A stretch of DNA of 12,375 nt from the NCBI GenBank assembly GCA_902803125.1, contig CADCOZ010000049.1:1-12375 (forward strand), written 5' to 3'. Source of the DNA: an uncultured Ruminococcus sp. GTDB taxonomy: Bacteria; Bacillota; Clostridia; Oscillospirales; Acutalibacteraceae. Position 1 is the stretch's first letter. Each line of letters starts with the position of its first letter. Of this stretch, positions 1 through 7,053 are shown in pieces. A program made the position numbers and the translations under genes. A model generated the notes under the pieces. The model searched no databases and was not told the DNA's origin. It saw only the letters and a list, made by a program, of their open reading frames with translations.

Positions 1-85
1 CAACGGGTTCCAAGGGCAGAGCCCTTGGTGGGGTCCAGGGGCAAAGCCCCTGGTGGGAGGTTTGGAGGGCAAAGCCCTCCAACAT
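1..85 (-). repeat. Triple-hairpin repeat, left copy
   Basis: This 85-bp segment is identical to the reverse complement of 12290-12374. It holds three successive hairpins with three-base loops: 10-28 (CCAAGGGC, loop AGA), 35-53 (CCAGGGGC, loop AAA) and 62-82 (TTGGAGGGC, loop AAA), about 25-27 bases apart. Read on the minus strand it begins at the last A of the mtaB stop codon (TAA). There is no T tract after the stems, so it is not a classical intrinsic terminator; it could protect or process the mRNA 3' end. It may continue beyond the window. Confidence 0.93.
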
Positions 86-1374
86 TACAGGTGGCCGAGG
101 AGGAAAGAGGAGGAGGGGTCGAGGGAGGTGAGGTGGAGGGGGAGGATTTGGTTGATGTGGGAGGGGGAGGCGGGAAAATGGACGGGGGTATAGTTCATGG
201 TGTAGCCTTCGAAAAGGCCGTCTTGACGGCGGGTTTCGGTGAGGACGGGTTCGAGGCGGCCGATTTGCGACTGTAAAAAGGCTTTGGTGGTGCGGTGGGT
301 GACTTCGGCCATGCGGGCGGCACGATCCTTCTTGATGTCAGGGGGGAGATGGCCGGATTGACGGTCGGCGGCTGTGCCGGGACGGCGGGAATAGGGGAAG
401 ATGTGAACCTTTGCAAAGCCGGTTTGCTCAACAAAAGAAAGCGATTGTGCAAATTCTTCTTCGGTTTCGCCGGGGAAGCCGACCATTACGTCAGTAGTAA
501 GGGAAGGGTTTTCAAAAATAGAGCGGATATTCGATACAATGGCGGCATATTCGGCGGTGGTGTAGTGGCGATTCATGCGGCGAAGGGTAGCATCACAGCC
601 GCTTTGCAGTGCCAAGTGAAAGTGCGGACAGAAATTTTTGTATTTTGACAGGCGTTCAAGAGTGGCTAAATCCATAGATTCAGGTTCCAGCGACCCCAAA
701 CGAATGCGAATGTCGGCGGTTTCACAGGCGGCGGCGATGGCATCGGCCAAGTTCAGTCCGTTATCTTGACCATAGGAGGACAGGTTAATGCCAATCAGCA
801 CGACTTCACGGTAACCTTTTTGGGAAAGGGCGGTGATTTCCTCCCGAATATATTCCAGCGAACACGAACGCACCCGTCCCCGTGCATAGGGAATGATACA
901 GTAGGAACAGAAACGGTTACAGCCGTCCTCGATCTTTAGAAAAGCCCGTGTGCGGTTCAGAAAATCGTCCACCATCAGCGGCTCGTAGGTATCCTGCTTT
1001 TGGTAAGGCTCAATGCAGGTCAAACGCTCTTTTCGCTCAAAGTATTCCTTGAGAACGGGAATCAAATCACTGCGGCGTTTATTGCCAAGAATAATATCCG
1101 CTTCGGGCAGACGCTTTTGAGCTTCTGTCATGGTCTGAGCCATACAGCCCGTCAGCACAATGACCGAAAACGGTGCTTCCCTTCGCAGACGGTGCAGGAG
1201 TTTGACGGTCTTTTGCTCACTGACTTGGGTGACCGCACAGGAGTTGATGACGGCAATATCGGCGGGCTGGTCATCGTCCACAATCGTGTAGCCGTTTTCA
1301 GACAGCAGTCGGTACATCGCCTGCGACTCAAATTGATTGACCTTACAGCCCAAGGTCAGGATTTTCACTTTCAT
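85..1374 (-). CDS. mtaB: tRNA (t6A37) methylthiotransferase MtaB
   Basis: Radical-SAM methylthiotransferase that converts t6A to ms2t6A at position 37 of ANN-decoding tRNAs; cytosolic, with two 4Fe-4S clusters. The 429-residue protein has the N-terminal MTTase domain with the three cluster cysteines C10 (in TLGCKVNQ), C46 (NSCAVT) and C77 (TGCMAQ), then the radical-SAM CxxxCxxC motif at C152, C156, C159 (CNRFCSYC) and a short C-terminal TRAM-like region. The LGCKVNQ start of the MTTase domain is typical of MtaB rather than MiaB or RimO. I chose the ATG at 1374 because AAAGGAG lies 9 bases upstream (1384-1390); a TTG at 1395 is in frame but overlaps that site. B. subtilis MtaB is about 450 residues, so length is normal. 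The stop codon runs directly into the terminal repeat. No neighbour in an operon is visible. Confidence 0.92.
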   Translation of the reverse strand: MKVKILTLGCKVNQFESQAMYRLLSENGYTIVDDDQPADIAVINSCAVTQVSEQKTVKLLHRLRREAPFSVIVLTGCMAQTMTEAQKRLPEADIILGNKRRSDLIPVLKEYFERKERLTCIEPYQKQDTYEPLMVDDFLNRTRAFLKIEDGCNRFCSYCIIPYARGRVRSCSLEYIREEITALSQKGYREVVLIGINLSSYGQDNGLNLADAIAAACETADIRIRLGSLEPESMDLATLERLSKYKNFCPHFHLALQSGCDATLRRMNRHYTTAEYAAIVSNIRSIFENPSLTTDVMVGFPGETEEEFAQSLSFVEQTGFAKVHIFPYSRRPGTAADRQSGHLPPDIKKDRAARMAEVTHRTTKAFLQSQIGRLEPVLTETRRQDGLFEGYTMNYTPVHFPASPSHINQILPLHLTSLDPSSSFLLGHL

Positions 1375-1426
1375 GGTTTCGTTCTCCTTTGTCAAAAAAG
1401 ACTAAAAAATGCGACACTGCATACAA

Positions 1427-1454
1427 TTTATAGGGGTTCATCTGAAAATGTCAA
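1427..1454 (-). promoter_or_regulatory. Sigma-A promoter of mtaB
   Basis: On the minus strand TTGACA (1449-1454) and TATAAA (1427-1432) are 16 bases apart, about 50 bases upstream of the mtaB start. It points away from the promoter at 1492-1520, giving a divergent pair. Confidence 0.75.
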
Positions 1455-1491
1455 AAATCGCCAAAAGAGGCTGTTTTTTTGAAAAAAGCGG

Positions 1492-1520
1492 TTGACCTTG
1501 CCGCTATTTATTGTTACAAT
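1492..1520 (+). promoter_or_regulatory. Sigma-A promoter of the HPr-like gene
   Basis: TTGACC (1492-1497) and TACAAT (1515-1520) are separated by exactly 17 bases. The leader would be about 80 bases and contains a small hairpin CCGGT-TTGAT-ACCGG. Confidence 0.8.
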
Positions 1521-1605
1521 AATGTCATAGATTGATGACCGGTTTGATACCGGCCAGGACAGCCAACAGGAACACAAATCATTTGAAAGGACGGAGGAGG
1601 CCCCC

Positions 1606-1869
1606 ATGTACACAACCAAAATTTTTCTGCGTGATTTGACCCATGTCAAGCAGTTTGCCGCCGCAACCGCTAAGTATGATAAGCTGAAAATCAACCTTAT
1701 TTCTGACATATACACCATTGATGCCCATTCGCTCATTGGCATTATCAGTTTGGATATCACCAATCCCATGACCCTTGAACTGCCCGATGAAGAGCCTACC
1801 GAAGAATTTCTGACCGATATGAAGCCTTTCCTCATGACCGAACCGGAACCCGATAAAACCCTTGGATAA
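1606..1869 (+). CDS. HPr-family phosphocarrier-like protein, no active-site His
   Basis: An 87-residue protein of HPr size. The middle, residues 36-50 (YTIDAHSLIGIISLD), matches the HPr signature around regulatory Ser46, with S42 in that position. The region where HPr has its phosphorylated His15 (HARPA) instead reads FLRDLTHVKQFAA; by my alignment Asp10 replaces the histidine and Thr12 the conserved arginine. It is therefore unlikely to carry phosphate in the sugar PTS and may be a Crh-like regulator (Crh of Bacillus also lost His15 but kept Ser46); that role is inference. GGAGGAGG at 1593-1600 sits 5 bases before the ATG. It is a single-gene unit with its own promoter and terminator, and the acidic tail (EEPTEEFL, EPEPD) is longer than in plain HPr. 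A stand-alone fold of unknown role is the alternative. Confidence 0.8.
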   Translation: MYTTKIFLRDLTHVKQFAAATAKYDKLKINLISDIYTIDAHSLIGIISLDITNPMTLELPDEEPTEEFLTDMKPFLMTEPEPDKTLG

Positions 1870-1875
1870 TCCCTT

Positions 1876-1908
1876 GACGGCACGAACAAAAACGTGCCGT
1901 CTTTTTTT
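1876..1908 (+). terminator. Intrinsic terminator after the HPr-like gene
   Basis: Perfect 9-bp stem GACGGCACG (1876-1884) / CGTGCCGTC (1893-1901) with an eight-base loop and seven T (1902-1908), starting 6 bases after the stop codon. Confidence 0.93.
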
Positions 1909-1918
1909 GTGCCACACG

Positions 1919-2024
1919 GTGAATAATGCATAATGTTTGAATGAGGTCAAGTCAGCGAATTTTGAAAAGGGGCTGAATTTTTTTTTCGCCGGAAAAAGTT
2001 TTCCCTCAAGGGGCTGTCCTGAGA
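1919..2024 (-). repeat. Dispersed hairpin repeat, degenerate copy A
   Basis: Read on the minus strand it shows the same order of modules as the copy at 4049-4190: a G/C-rich and A/T-rich hairpin core (imperfect here, with a long A run), then AAATTCGCTGACTT, then ATTATGCATTATTCAC. It lies between the ends of the HPr-like gene and the ABC-F gene and fills that gap. Confidence 0.6.
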
Positions 2025-2041
2025 TAAGGGACTGAAAATGG

Positions 2042-3976
2042 TTACGAGGATATCTCTTCCAGTTCTTCGAGCTGTTGGGAGGTTTGTTCCCACTCTTCAT
2101 AGAGGGTTTCCAAGCGGCGGCGGGTTTGGTCGATGTCCTCTGTCAGGGACAGGATTTTCTCATAATGACAGGCATTCTCCGGTTCACTCAGGGCGGTTTG
2201 CAGAGCGGATAAAGCATCCTCGGTGTCGGCAATCTGCTGTTCCAAAGCGGCAATTCTTGCTTTGCATTTGCGGCGAAGGGCATCCCGTTCTTTTTTGTTT
2301 TTGTATTCTGTCTGTTTTTCGGAAACGGGTGCGGCGGTTTTGACCGGTGCGGCAAAGGGCTGATATTTTTGCAGAAAGTCCTCGTAGTTGCCTTCAAAAA
2401 CCTGAAGGCCGTTGGCGGTCAGATAGAAAATCTTATCTGCCAAGCTGTTGATCAAGAAACGGTCATGCGACACCACCAACAAGGTGCCTTCATACTCGGC
2501 CAGCGCATTCTGAAGGGCTTCACACGAATAGATATCCAAATGGTTGGTAGGTTCGTCCAACAGCAGGAAATTGGCTTTGGAAAGCATCAGCTCGGTCAGC
2601 AAAACCTTGGCTCGTTCGCCGCCGCTGAGGGTGGACAGCGGCTTGAAAACATCGTCATTCTTGAATAATAAGCGCGCCAGCGTACTGCGGATTTCCGTAT
2701 TTGTCATGGACGGAAAGCGGTCGGCCATTTCTTCAAAGACCGTTTTGGGACTGTCCATACCGCTTTGAATCTGGTCGTAATAGCCTTTTTTCACGCCCAC
2801 GCCATAGCGAATACGGCCGCTGTCCGCCTGATATTCGCCCAACAGGGTTTTGATGAGGGAAGTTTTGCCGCATCCGTTGGGACCCAGTAAAAATATTTTT
2901 TCGCCCCTGTGGATTTCCATATTGACGTTTGCAAACAGCCTGTGCGTACCAAAAGACAGTCCCAGTCCGCTGACCTCCAGCACATCATCGCCGCTTTGCT
3001 GTTGAACGGACAAGTGAAACGTCATGGTTTCGGGCCGGCGTTCGGGACGTTCCAAACCTTCTGTCAGGCGGTCAACGATTTTCTGTTTACTTTCGGCGGT
3101 GCGGATATTCTTTTCACGGTTCCAGCGTCTTTGCTGTTCAATAATCCCTTCCAGCCGGTCGATTTCCTTCATGGTATTGTCATACACCCGCTGAGCGGAC
3201 AAGCGGCGTTCATCCCGCTGCGGCAGATAAGCGGAATAATTGCCTTTGTACGGTGTCATTTTACGGTTTTCCAGTTCAAAGGTACGGTTGGTGACCTTAT
3301 CCAAAAAGTAGCGGTCATGAGAAATCACGATAAAACTGCACCGACAGTTCATCAAGTAATCTTCGAGCCATTCCACGGCCTGCGTATCCAAGTGGTTGGT
3401 CGGTTCATCGAGCAGCAGGAGATTGGCCTCACTGAGCAGGAGTTTGGCCAATTGCAGTTTAGCTCTCTGGCCGCCGCTGAGGGAGCGGATCGGCAGGTTC
3501 ATTTGTCTGTCATCGAAGCCCAATCCCAGCAAAGCGGATCTGGCTCTGGCCCGATACGTCAGCCCGTCACGGCGGGTAAACAGTTCATGCAAAGCCGCCT
3601 GCCGTTCAATCAGCTGTTCCCAGTTATCTTTTTTAGCGGCGATAGCGAGGTTAATTTGTTCCAATTCCTGTTCTGCGTCCATCAGATCCTGAAAGACGGT
3701 CAGCACCTCATCATAAGCCGACACGGACAGATGGCGGCAAACGTGCTGTTCCATATAGCCGATACGGGTATTTTTATGCAGGATAATACTGCCCTTGGTC
3801 GGTTCAAGGGTACCTGTCAGCAAATGAAAGAGGGTTGACTTGCCGCACCCGTTCACGCCAATCAAACCGATTCTGTCGCCGCTTTGCACTTCAAACGTCA
3901 TCTGGTCAAACAGCCGCTGTTCCCCGAACTCCATACACAGCTGATTTACCGTTACCATCGCCATACGCTTCACCAT
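2042..3976 (-). CDS. ABC-F family ATPase (YdiF/Uup-like)
   Basis: Soluble protein with two fused ABC domains and no membrane segment, as in ABC-F proteins that bind the ribosomal E site and act on stalled or drug-bound ribosomes. Walker A: GVNGCGKST (40-48) and GPNGCGKTS (365-373). Signatures: LSGGQ (166-170) and LSGGE (450-454). Walker B: LLLLDEPTNHLD (186-197) and FLLLDEPTNHLD (470-481), the NHLD form being diagnostic. Residues about 255-310 are the charged interdomain linker. Residues about 550-644 form a Glu/Gln-rich coiled coil, the C-terminal extension of the YdiF/Uup branch. At 644 residues it matches that branch in length. Whether it is housekeeping or gives antibiotic protection cannot be told from sequence; the linker would decide. 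Start is uncertain: ATG codons at 3976, 3964 and 3958 are all in frame and none has a strong ribosome binding site. It has its own promoter. Confidence 0.92.
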   Translation of the reverse strand: MVKRMAMVTVNQLCMEFGEQRLFDQMTFEVQSGDRIGLIGVNGCGKSTLFHLLTGTLEPTKGSIILHKNTRIGYMEQHVCRHLSVSAYDEVLTVFQDLMDAEQELEQINLAIAAKKDNWEQLIERQAALHELFTRRDGLTYRARARSALLGLGFDDRQMNLPIRSLSGGQRAKLQLAKLLLSEANLLLLDEPTNHLDTQAVEWLEDYLMNCRCSFIVISHDRYFLDKVTNRTFELENRKMTPYKGNYSAYLPQRDERRLSAQRVYDNTMKEIDRLEGIIEQQRRWNREKNIRTAESKQKIVDRLTEGLERPERRPETMTFHLSVQQQSGDDVLEVSGLGLSFGTHRLFANVNMEIHRGEKIFLLGPNGCGKTSLIKTLLGEYQADSGRIRYGVGVKKGYYDQIQSGMDSPKTVFEEMADRFPSMTNTEIRSTLARLLFKNDDVFKPLSTLSGGERAKVLLTELMLSKANFLLLDEPTNHLDIYSCEALQNALAEYEGTLLVVSHDRFLINSLADKIFYLTANGLQVFEGNYEDFLQKYQPFAAPVKTAAPVSEKQTEYKNKKERDALRRKCKARIAALEQQIADTEDALSALQTALSEPENACHYEKILSLTEDIDQTRRRLETLYEEWEQTSQQLEELEEISS

Positions 3977-4001
3977 CCCACTTCATCATATCATGCCCTC
4001 T

Positions 4002-4030
4002 ATCATACCATACTTCTCTCCGAAATTCAA
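4002..4030 (-). promoter_or_regulatory. Sigma-A promoter of the ABC-F gene
   Basis: On the minus strand TTGAAT (4025-4030) and TATGAT (4002-4007) are exactly 17 bases apart. Transcription would begin near 3995, leaving a leader of only about 20 bases before the ATG at 3976, so there is no room for the long attenuator often seen before resistance-type ABC-F genes. Confidence 0.7.
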
Positions 4031-4048
4031 GCCGCCCGGAATGTTGGA

Positions 4049-4190
4049 CACGGAAATCCATTTTGTTCCGTCAGCCACTTGGGGAAACCCCTTTTCTGGC
4101 GAAAAAAGGGGTTTCCCCAAACCCCTTCCCGAAATTCGCTGATTTTTGCTTTATCGGACACCTAAACACGATTCACTATTCATTATTCAC
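4049..4190 (+). repeat. Dispersed hairpin repeat, copy B
   Basis: Starts with CACGGAAATC, then TTCCGTCAGCCAC, then a perfect 17-bp stem (4079-4095 / 4104-4120) with loop CTGGCGAA, then CCCGAAATTCGCTGATTTTTGC, and ends in an ATTCACT/ATTCATT heptamer tract (4171-4190). The same modules occur near 8890, 5838-6029 and 1919. It fills the space between the divergent ABC-F and spoIIA units. Confidence 0.85.
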
Positions 4191-4275
4191 TTTTTCTCTT
4201 TGACCCGCCAAACGCCGCCCAAAAACTTCCAACGGTTTGTTCCTTCTTTCTTCGACAGAAGCTGCCGTGCGGGTG

Positions 4276-4284
4276 TGGTATACT
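4276..4284 (+). promoter_or_regulatory. Possible extended -10 of the spoIIA operon
   Basis: TGGTATACT resembles an extended -10 element (TGnTATAAT) 33 bases before the spoIIAA start. I see no good -35 box, and no clear sigma-H promoter (the sigma factor that reads spoIIA in Bacillus), so this is weak. Confidence 0.3.
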
Positions 4285-4317
4285 GGAAGGGAATCCAACG
4301 GTAAGGAGGCCAACGGC

Positions 4318-4650
4318 ATGAACCCGAACATCAGCATGGAGGAGGATACCCTGAAGGTACAGCTTTATGGCGAGATAGACCATCACGCCGCCAAAAATAT
4401 CCGTGAAATGACGGATACCTTCATTCAGCAGAACCATCCCCGACAGGTAAAACTGGACTTTTCACACGTCAGTTTCATGGACAGTTCCGGCATTGGTCTG
4501 ATTATGGGACGCTACCGCATGATGTCCCTTTGCGGCGGCACACTGCGGGTGGTGAATGTACCGGAATCCCTGCGAAAGATGATGACGCTGTCCGGTTTGG
4601 ATGCTCTGCAAATCATAGAAAGGCGGGAGTTACCCTATGACCATTCGTAA
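4318..4650 (+). CDS. spoIIAA: Anti-sigma F factor antagonist SpoIIAA
   Basis: STAS-domain protein of 110 residues that, when dephosphorylated by SpoIIE in the forespore, binds SpoIIAB and frees sigma-F. The phosphorylation site is visible as FMDSSGIG (residues 53-60), with Ser57 aligning with Ser58 of Bacillus SpoIIAA; the following ILGRYK-like stretch (LIMGRYR) is also family-typical. The frame is open further upstream to 4237, but AAGGAGG at 4303-4309, 8 bases before the ATG, fixes the start at 4318. Its end overlaps spoIIAB by 14 bases. First gene of a three-gene operon. Length and motif are normal, so I expect it to be functional. Confidence 0.93.
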   Translation: MNPNISMEEDTLKVQLYGEIDHHAAKNIREMTDTFIQQNHPRQVKLDFSHVSFMDSSGIGLIMGRYRMMSLCGGTLRVVNVPESLRKMMTLSGLDALQIIERRELPYDHS

Positions 4651-5080
4651 TGAAATGAATCTGAGTTTTGAAAGCCGTTCGTGTAATGAAGGCTTTGCAC
4701 GGTCAGCCGTGGGGGCGTTTGTGGCACAGATGGATCCCACTGTCGGCGAGCTGAACGAACTGCGAACGGCTGTTTCCGAAGCGGTGACCAACTGTGTGGT
4801 ACACGCCTATCGCAATACCATCGGCATCATTCGCATCAACGTGAAGCTGACGGCCGACAACACGGTAATTGTCCGCATTCATGACAGCGGTGTGGGCATT
4901 GAAGATATCCGTCAGGCGATGGAGCCGCTGTATACCACGGCACCGGCTGAAGAACGGGCGGGATTGGGTTTTGCGGTAATGCAGAGTTTTGCCGATAGTG
5001 TTCATGTCCGTTCGAAGCCCCTGAAAGGCACCACTGTCACCCTGCGAAAGACCTTTTCACGGAGGCTGAGTCATGGCTGA
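4637..5080 (+). CDS. spoIIAB: Anti-sigma F factor / serine kinase SpoIIAB
   Basis: GHKL-fold protein kinase that holds sigma-F inactive and phosphorylates SpoIIAA. Its 147 residues show the N box ELRTAVSEAVTNCVVHAY (41-58; Glu48 and Asn52 are the catalytic base and Mg-binding positions), the G1 box DSGVGI (83-88) and the G2 box ERAGLGFAVM (106-115). Arg22 in CNEGFAR corresponds to the Bacillus Arg20 that contacts sigma-F and SpoIIAA. The start overlaps spoIIAA (translational coupling) and the end overlaps sigF by 8 bases. The dense overlap suggests fixed stoichiometry of the three products, which the partner-switch needs. Confidence 0.95.
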   Translation: MTIRNEMNLSFESRSCNEGFARSAVGAFVAQMDPTVGELNELRTAVSEAVTNCVVHAYRNTIGIIRINVKLTADNTVIVRIHDSGVGIEDIRQAMEPLYTTAPAEERAGLGFAVMQSFADSVHVRSKPLKGTTVTLRKTFSRRLSHG

Positions 5081-5729
5081 ATCCGACATACGGGCAGAAG
5101 ATCATTTCGGTTTGGTGCATACCTGTGCGGCTCGGTTCCGTCATCGGGGCATAGAGTATGACGACCTGTTTCAGGCGGGCTGTATCGGTTTAATCAAGGC
5201 CGTTCAGCACTTCGACAGTACCCGTGGGTGTCGGTTCTCCACCTATGCGGTGCCGGTGATACTGGGAGAAATCCGCCGTTTGTTCCGTGACGGCGGCACG
5301 GTCAAAATAGCACGAAGCCTGAAAGAGTTGTCGATGAAGGTCAGCAGAGCCGTACAAAGCTATCAGGCAGAACACGGACGGGAACCGACTGTTTCCGAAT
5401 TGGCAGAGCAGTTTTCTTTGCCGCCGGAACAAATGGCAGAAGCCCTGAACGCCGCCCAACAGCCGATTTCTCTGACTTCGTGCGAAGAGGACGGAGCGTT
5501 TCAGACAGATATTCCCGTGCCGCCGCCGGAGGATCGCCTGCTGGAACATCTGGCTCTACAGACAGAATTGGAGCGTTTGCCGGAGTCTGACCGCCGCCTG
5601 TTAATGCTGCGGTACTATGAAGGCTTGACACAGGCCAAAACAGCCGCTCTGCTCGGTACATCACAAGTACAGATATCCCGCCGTGAAAAGAAACTCCTGT
5701 TGTATCTCCGTCAAAGACTGGCGGCCTGA
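5073..5729 (+). CDS. sigF: RNA polymerase sigma-F factor
   Basis: Forespore-specific sigma factor of the sigma-70 family, held by SpoIIAB until SpoIIAA releases it. The 218 residues contain region 2 (about 11-80: DDLFQAGCIGLIKAVQHFD and FSTYAVPVILGEIRRLFRD), region 3 (about 82-130, beginning RSLKEL) and region 4 (about 163-215, with helix-turn-helix near TQAKTAALLGTSQVQISRREKK). The sporulation sigma phrase GEIRRLFRDGGTVKIARSLKEL and the gene order identify sigma-F rather than sigma-G. It is shorter than Bacillus sigma-F (255) because the usual N-terminal stretch before LVHTCAARF is almost absent; an in-frame TGA at 5067-5069 rules out a longer start. ACGGAGG lies 7 bases before the ATG. Confidence 0.93.
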   Translation: MAESDIRAEDHFGLVHTCAARFRHRGIEYDDLFQAGCIGLIKAVQHFDSTRGCRFSTYAVPVILGEIRRLFRDGGTVKIARSLKELSMKVSRAVQSYQAEHGREPTVSELAEQFSLPPEQMAEALNAAQQPISLTSCEEDGAFQTDIPVPPPEDRLLEHLALQTELERLPESDRRLLMLRYYEGLTQAKTAALLGTSQVQISRREKKLLLYLRQRLAA

Positions 5730-5792
5730 CATCTTTTGCGAATCTCTCCTTTCTGACAGCGGCATCCTACACAGTCGTAAAAAATCATGACG

Positions 5793-5828
5793 GCACAAGA
5801 GCCTTATCGGTTCTTGTGCTGTTTTTTT
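5793..5828 (+). terminator. Intrinsic terminator of the spoIIA operon
   Basis: An 11-bp stem (5793-5803 / 5809-5819, one G-T pair), loop TTATC, and seven T at 5822-5828, about 65 bases after the sigF stop. Confidence 0.92.
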
Positions 5829-5837
5829 GAGTAAGAA

Positions 5838-6029
5838 AGCATTTTGGCGGGACAAAGTCAGCAAATTTCGGGAGAGGAGAAAAAATGAATAATGAATAAC
5901 GAATAATGAATAATGTGTGAGGAGCCAAAACACAGCTTTTTTAGGAAGGGGGTTTGGGGGAAACCCTTTTTTTCACTTGAAAAAAGGGTTTCCCCCAAGT
6001 GCCTGACCGGAGAAAAAAGGCTTTCCGTA
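5838..6029 (-). repeat. Dispersed hairpin repeat, copy C, with heptamer tract
   Basis: Read on the minus strand it has a perfect 19-bp stem (5954-5972 / 5980-5998, loop TCACTTG), flanked by CCGGTCAGGCAC on one side and CCCGAAATTTGCTGACTTTGTC on the other. Unlike copy B, the heptamer tract (AATGAAT four times plus AATG, 5884-5915, one unit AACGAAT) sits between the hairpin and the GAAATTTGCTGA module. It fills the gap between the sigF terminator and the next promoter; no gene is present. Confidence 0.85.
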
Positions 6030-6047
6030 GGGAACACAGGGGGATTC

Positions 6048-6076
6048 TTGACTTAAAGAGGGGAATGATATATAAT
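6048..6076 (+). promoter_or_regulatory. Sigma-A promoter of the hydrolase gene
   Basis: TTGACT (6048-6053) and a perfect TATAAT (6071-6076) with a 17-base spacer; the start point would lie near 6083, about 30 bases before the start codon. Confidence 0.88.
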
Positions 6077-6113
6077 TTAACCGATAAACAAATGCAGATA
6101 GGAGCGGTTCACA

Positions 6114-7016
6114 TTGACATTACGGGAAAGAATCATTATTGAGATTACCAAGAGAAAGCTGAGAAAGGAGTTAAAGTTGGATGAGATTCACGAAATCCCT
6201 TCGGACGGACTGATAGAACACAGAAATATTCCTTACACGAATCGTGCAGGAAAAAGTTTGGTGATGGATGCATTTGAGCCGGAAGGAGCCAGAGGAACCG
6301 ACTATCCGGTGATCATCAATGTTCACGGGGGCGGACTGGTAGACGGCAGTAAAGATGCTTCCACCGGTTTTTGTCGACTGTTGGCCAAAAAGGGGTATAT
6401 TGTTTTCTCGCTGGAATATCGGCTCGTGCCGGCTGTCCACGTTTATGAACAGTTTGATGATGTCTGTGCAGGCATGGATGCGGTAGGCCTAATGCTTCCG
6501 AATTTCGATGTGGATTACAGAAGAATTTTCATGGTGGCCGAAAGTGCGGGAGCCTATCTTACAACGTATGTCACAGCGATGAAAAAGTCCAAAGTATTGC
6601 AGGACGCCATTGGCTATGCCCCGACAAAGATGCATATTCGGGCTTTGGGACTGATCAGCGGTATGTACTACACCACAAGAGATGATGCGATTGGCCTGTT
6701 CCTTTCCGAATCCTTCTATGGCAAAGACGAAAAAAGCAAGAATATGGCGGAATATACCAATCCGGAGCATCCGGAAATCATCTATAATATTCCCCCGTGC
6801 TATCTGATTACCAGCAAGGCAGATATGCTGGAAAGATACACGCTCGATTTTGCCGGAGAGCTTGGCAACAAGGGCATTGAACATAAACTCCGTCATATGG
6901 GCAGTGACCCCAAATTGATTCATGCGTTTCCGGTTTTGCGTCCGGAGTTTCCCGAAAGTGAACGGGTGGTGAACGAGATTGTCCAATGGTTTGTGGAACA
7001 CTCTCCCGCTGACTGA
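6114..7016 (+). CDS. Alpha/beta hydrolase (HSL/carboxylesterase type)
   Basis: A 300-residue cytosolic esterase-like protein with no signal peptide. The oxyanion-hole motif HGGG is at 71-74 (INVHGGGLVDG), the nucleophile is Ser144 in AESAGA (an Ala where most relatives have the first Gly of GxSxG), and the likely acid and histidine are Asp237 (SKADML) and His270 (LIHAFPV), in the right order and spacing. HGGG plus xxSAG places it with hormone-sensitive-lipase-like or acetyl-esterase hydrolases; the substrate is unknown. The start is TTG, supported by ATAGGAG at 6098-6104, 9 bases upstream, and no ATG competes. A strong promoter precedes it. A small second gene follows after 37 bases without a terminator, so they may share a transcript. 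Confidence 0.85.
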   Translation: MTLRERIIIEITKRKLRKELKLDEIHEIPSDGLIEHRNIPYTNRAGKSLVMDAFEPEGARGTDYPVIINVHGGGLVDGSKDASTGFCRLLAKKGYIVFSLEYRLVPAVHVYEQFDDVCAGMDAVGLMLPNFDVDYRRIFMVAESAGAYLTTYVTAMKKSKVLQDAIGYAPTKMHIRALGLISGMYYTTRDDAIGLFLSESFYGKDEKSKNMAEYTNPEHPEIIYNIPPCYLITSKADMLERYTLDFAGELGNKGIEHKLRHMGSDPKLIHAFPVLRPEFPESERVVNEIVQWFVEHSPAD

Positions 7017-7053
7017 GGCTGCATCGCCTTAGAGCAAAGAGAGGAGGAGCAGA

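Noticed and set aside
25..276. Glycine-rich open frame across the left repeat and the end of mtaB.
   Set aside because: It is translated from the hairpin repeat and the antisense of mtaB; low complexity and no ribosome site.
2909..3838. Long 309-codon frame antisense to the ABC-F gene.
   Set aside because: Shadow of the well-supported ABC-F gene; its apparent order is the complement of conserved ABC motifs.
4079..4120. Copy B hairpin as an intrinsic terminator.
   Set aside because: No T tract follows the stem on either strand in the right place, the neighbouring genes diverge from it, and the same hairpin recurs as a repeat.
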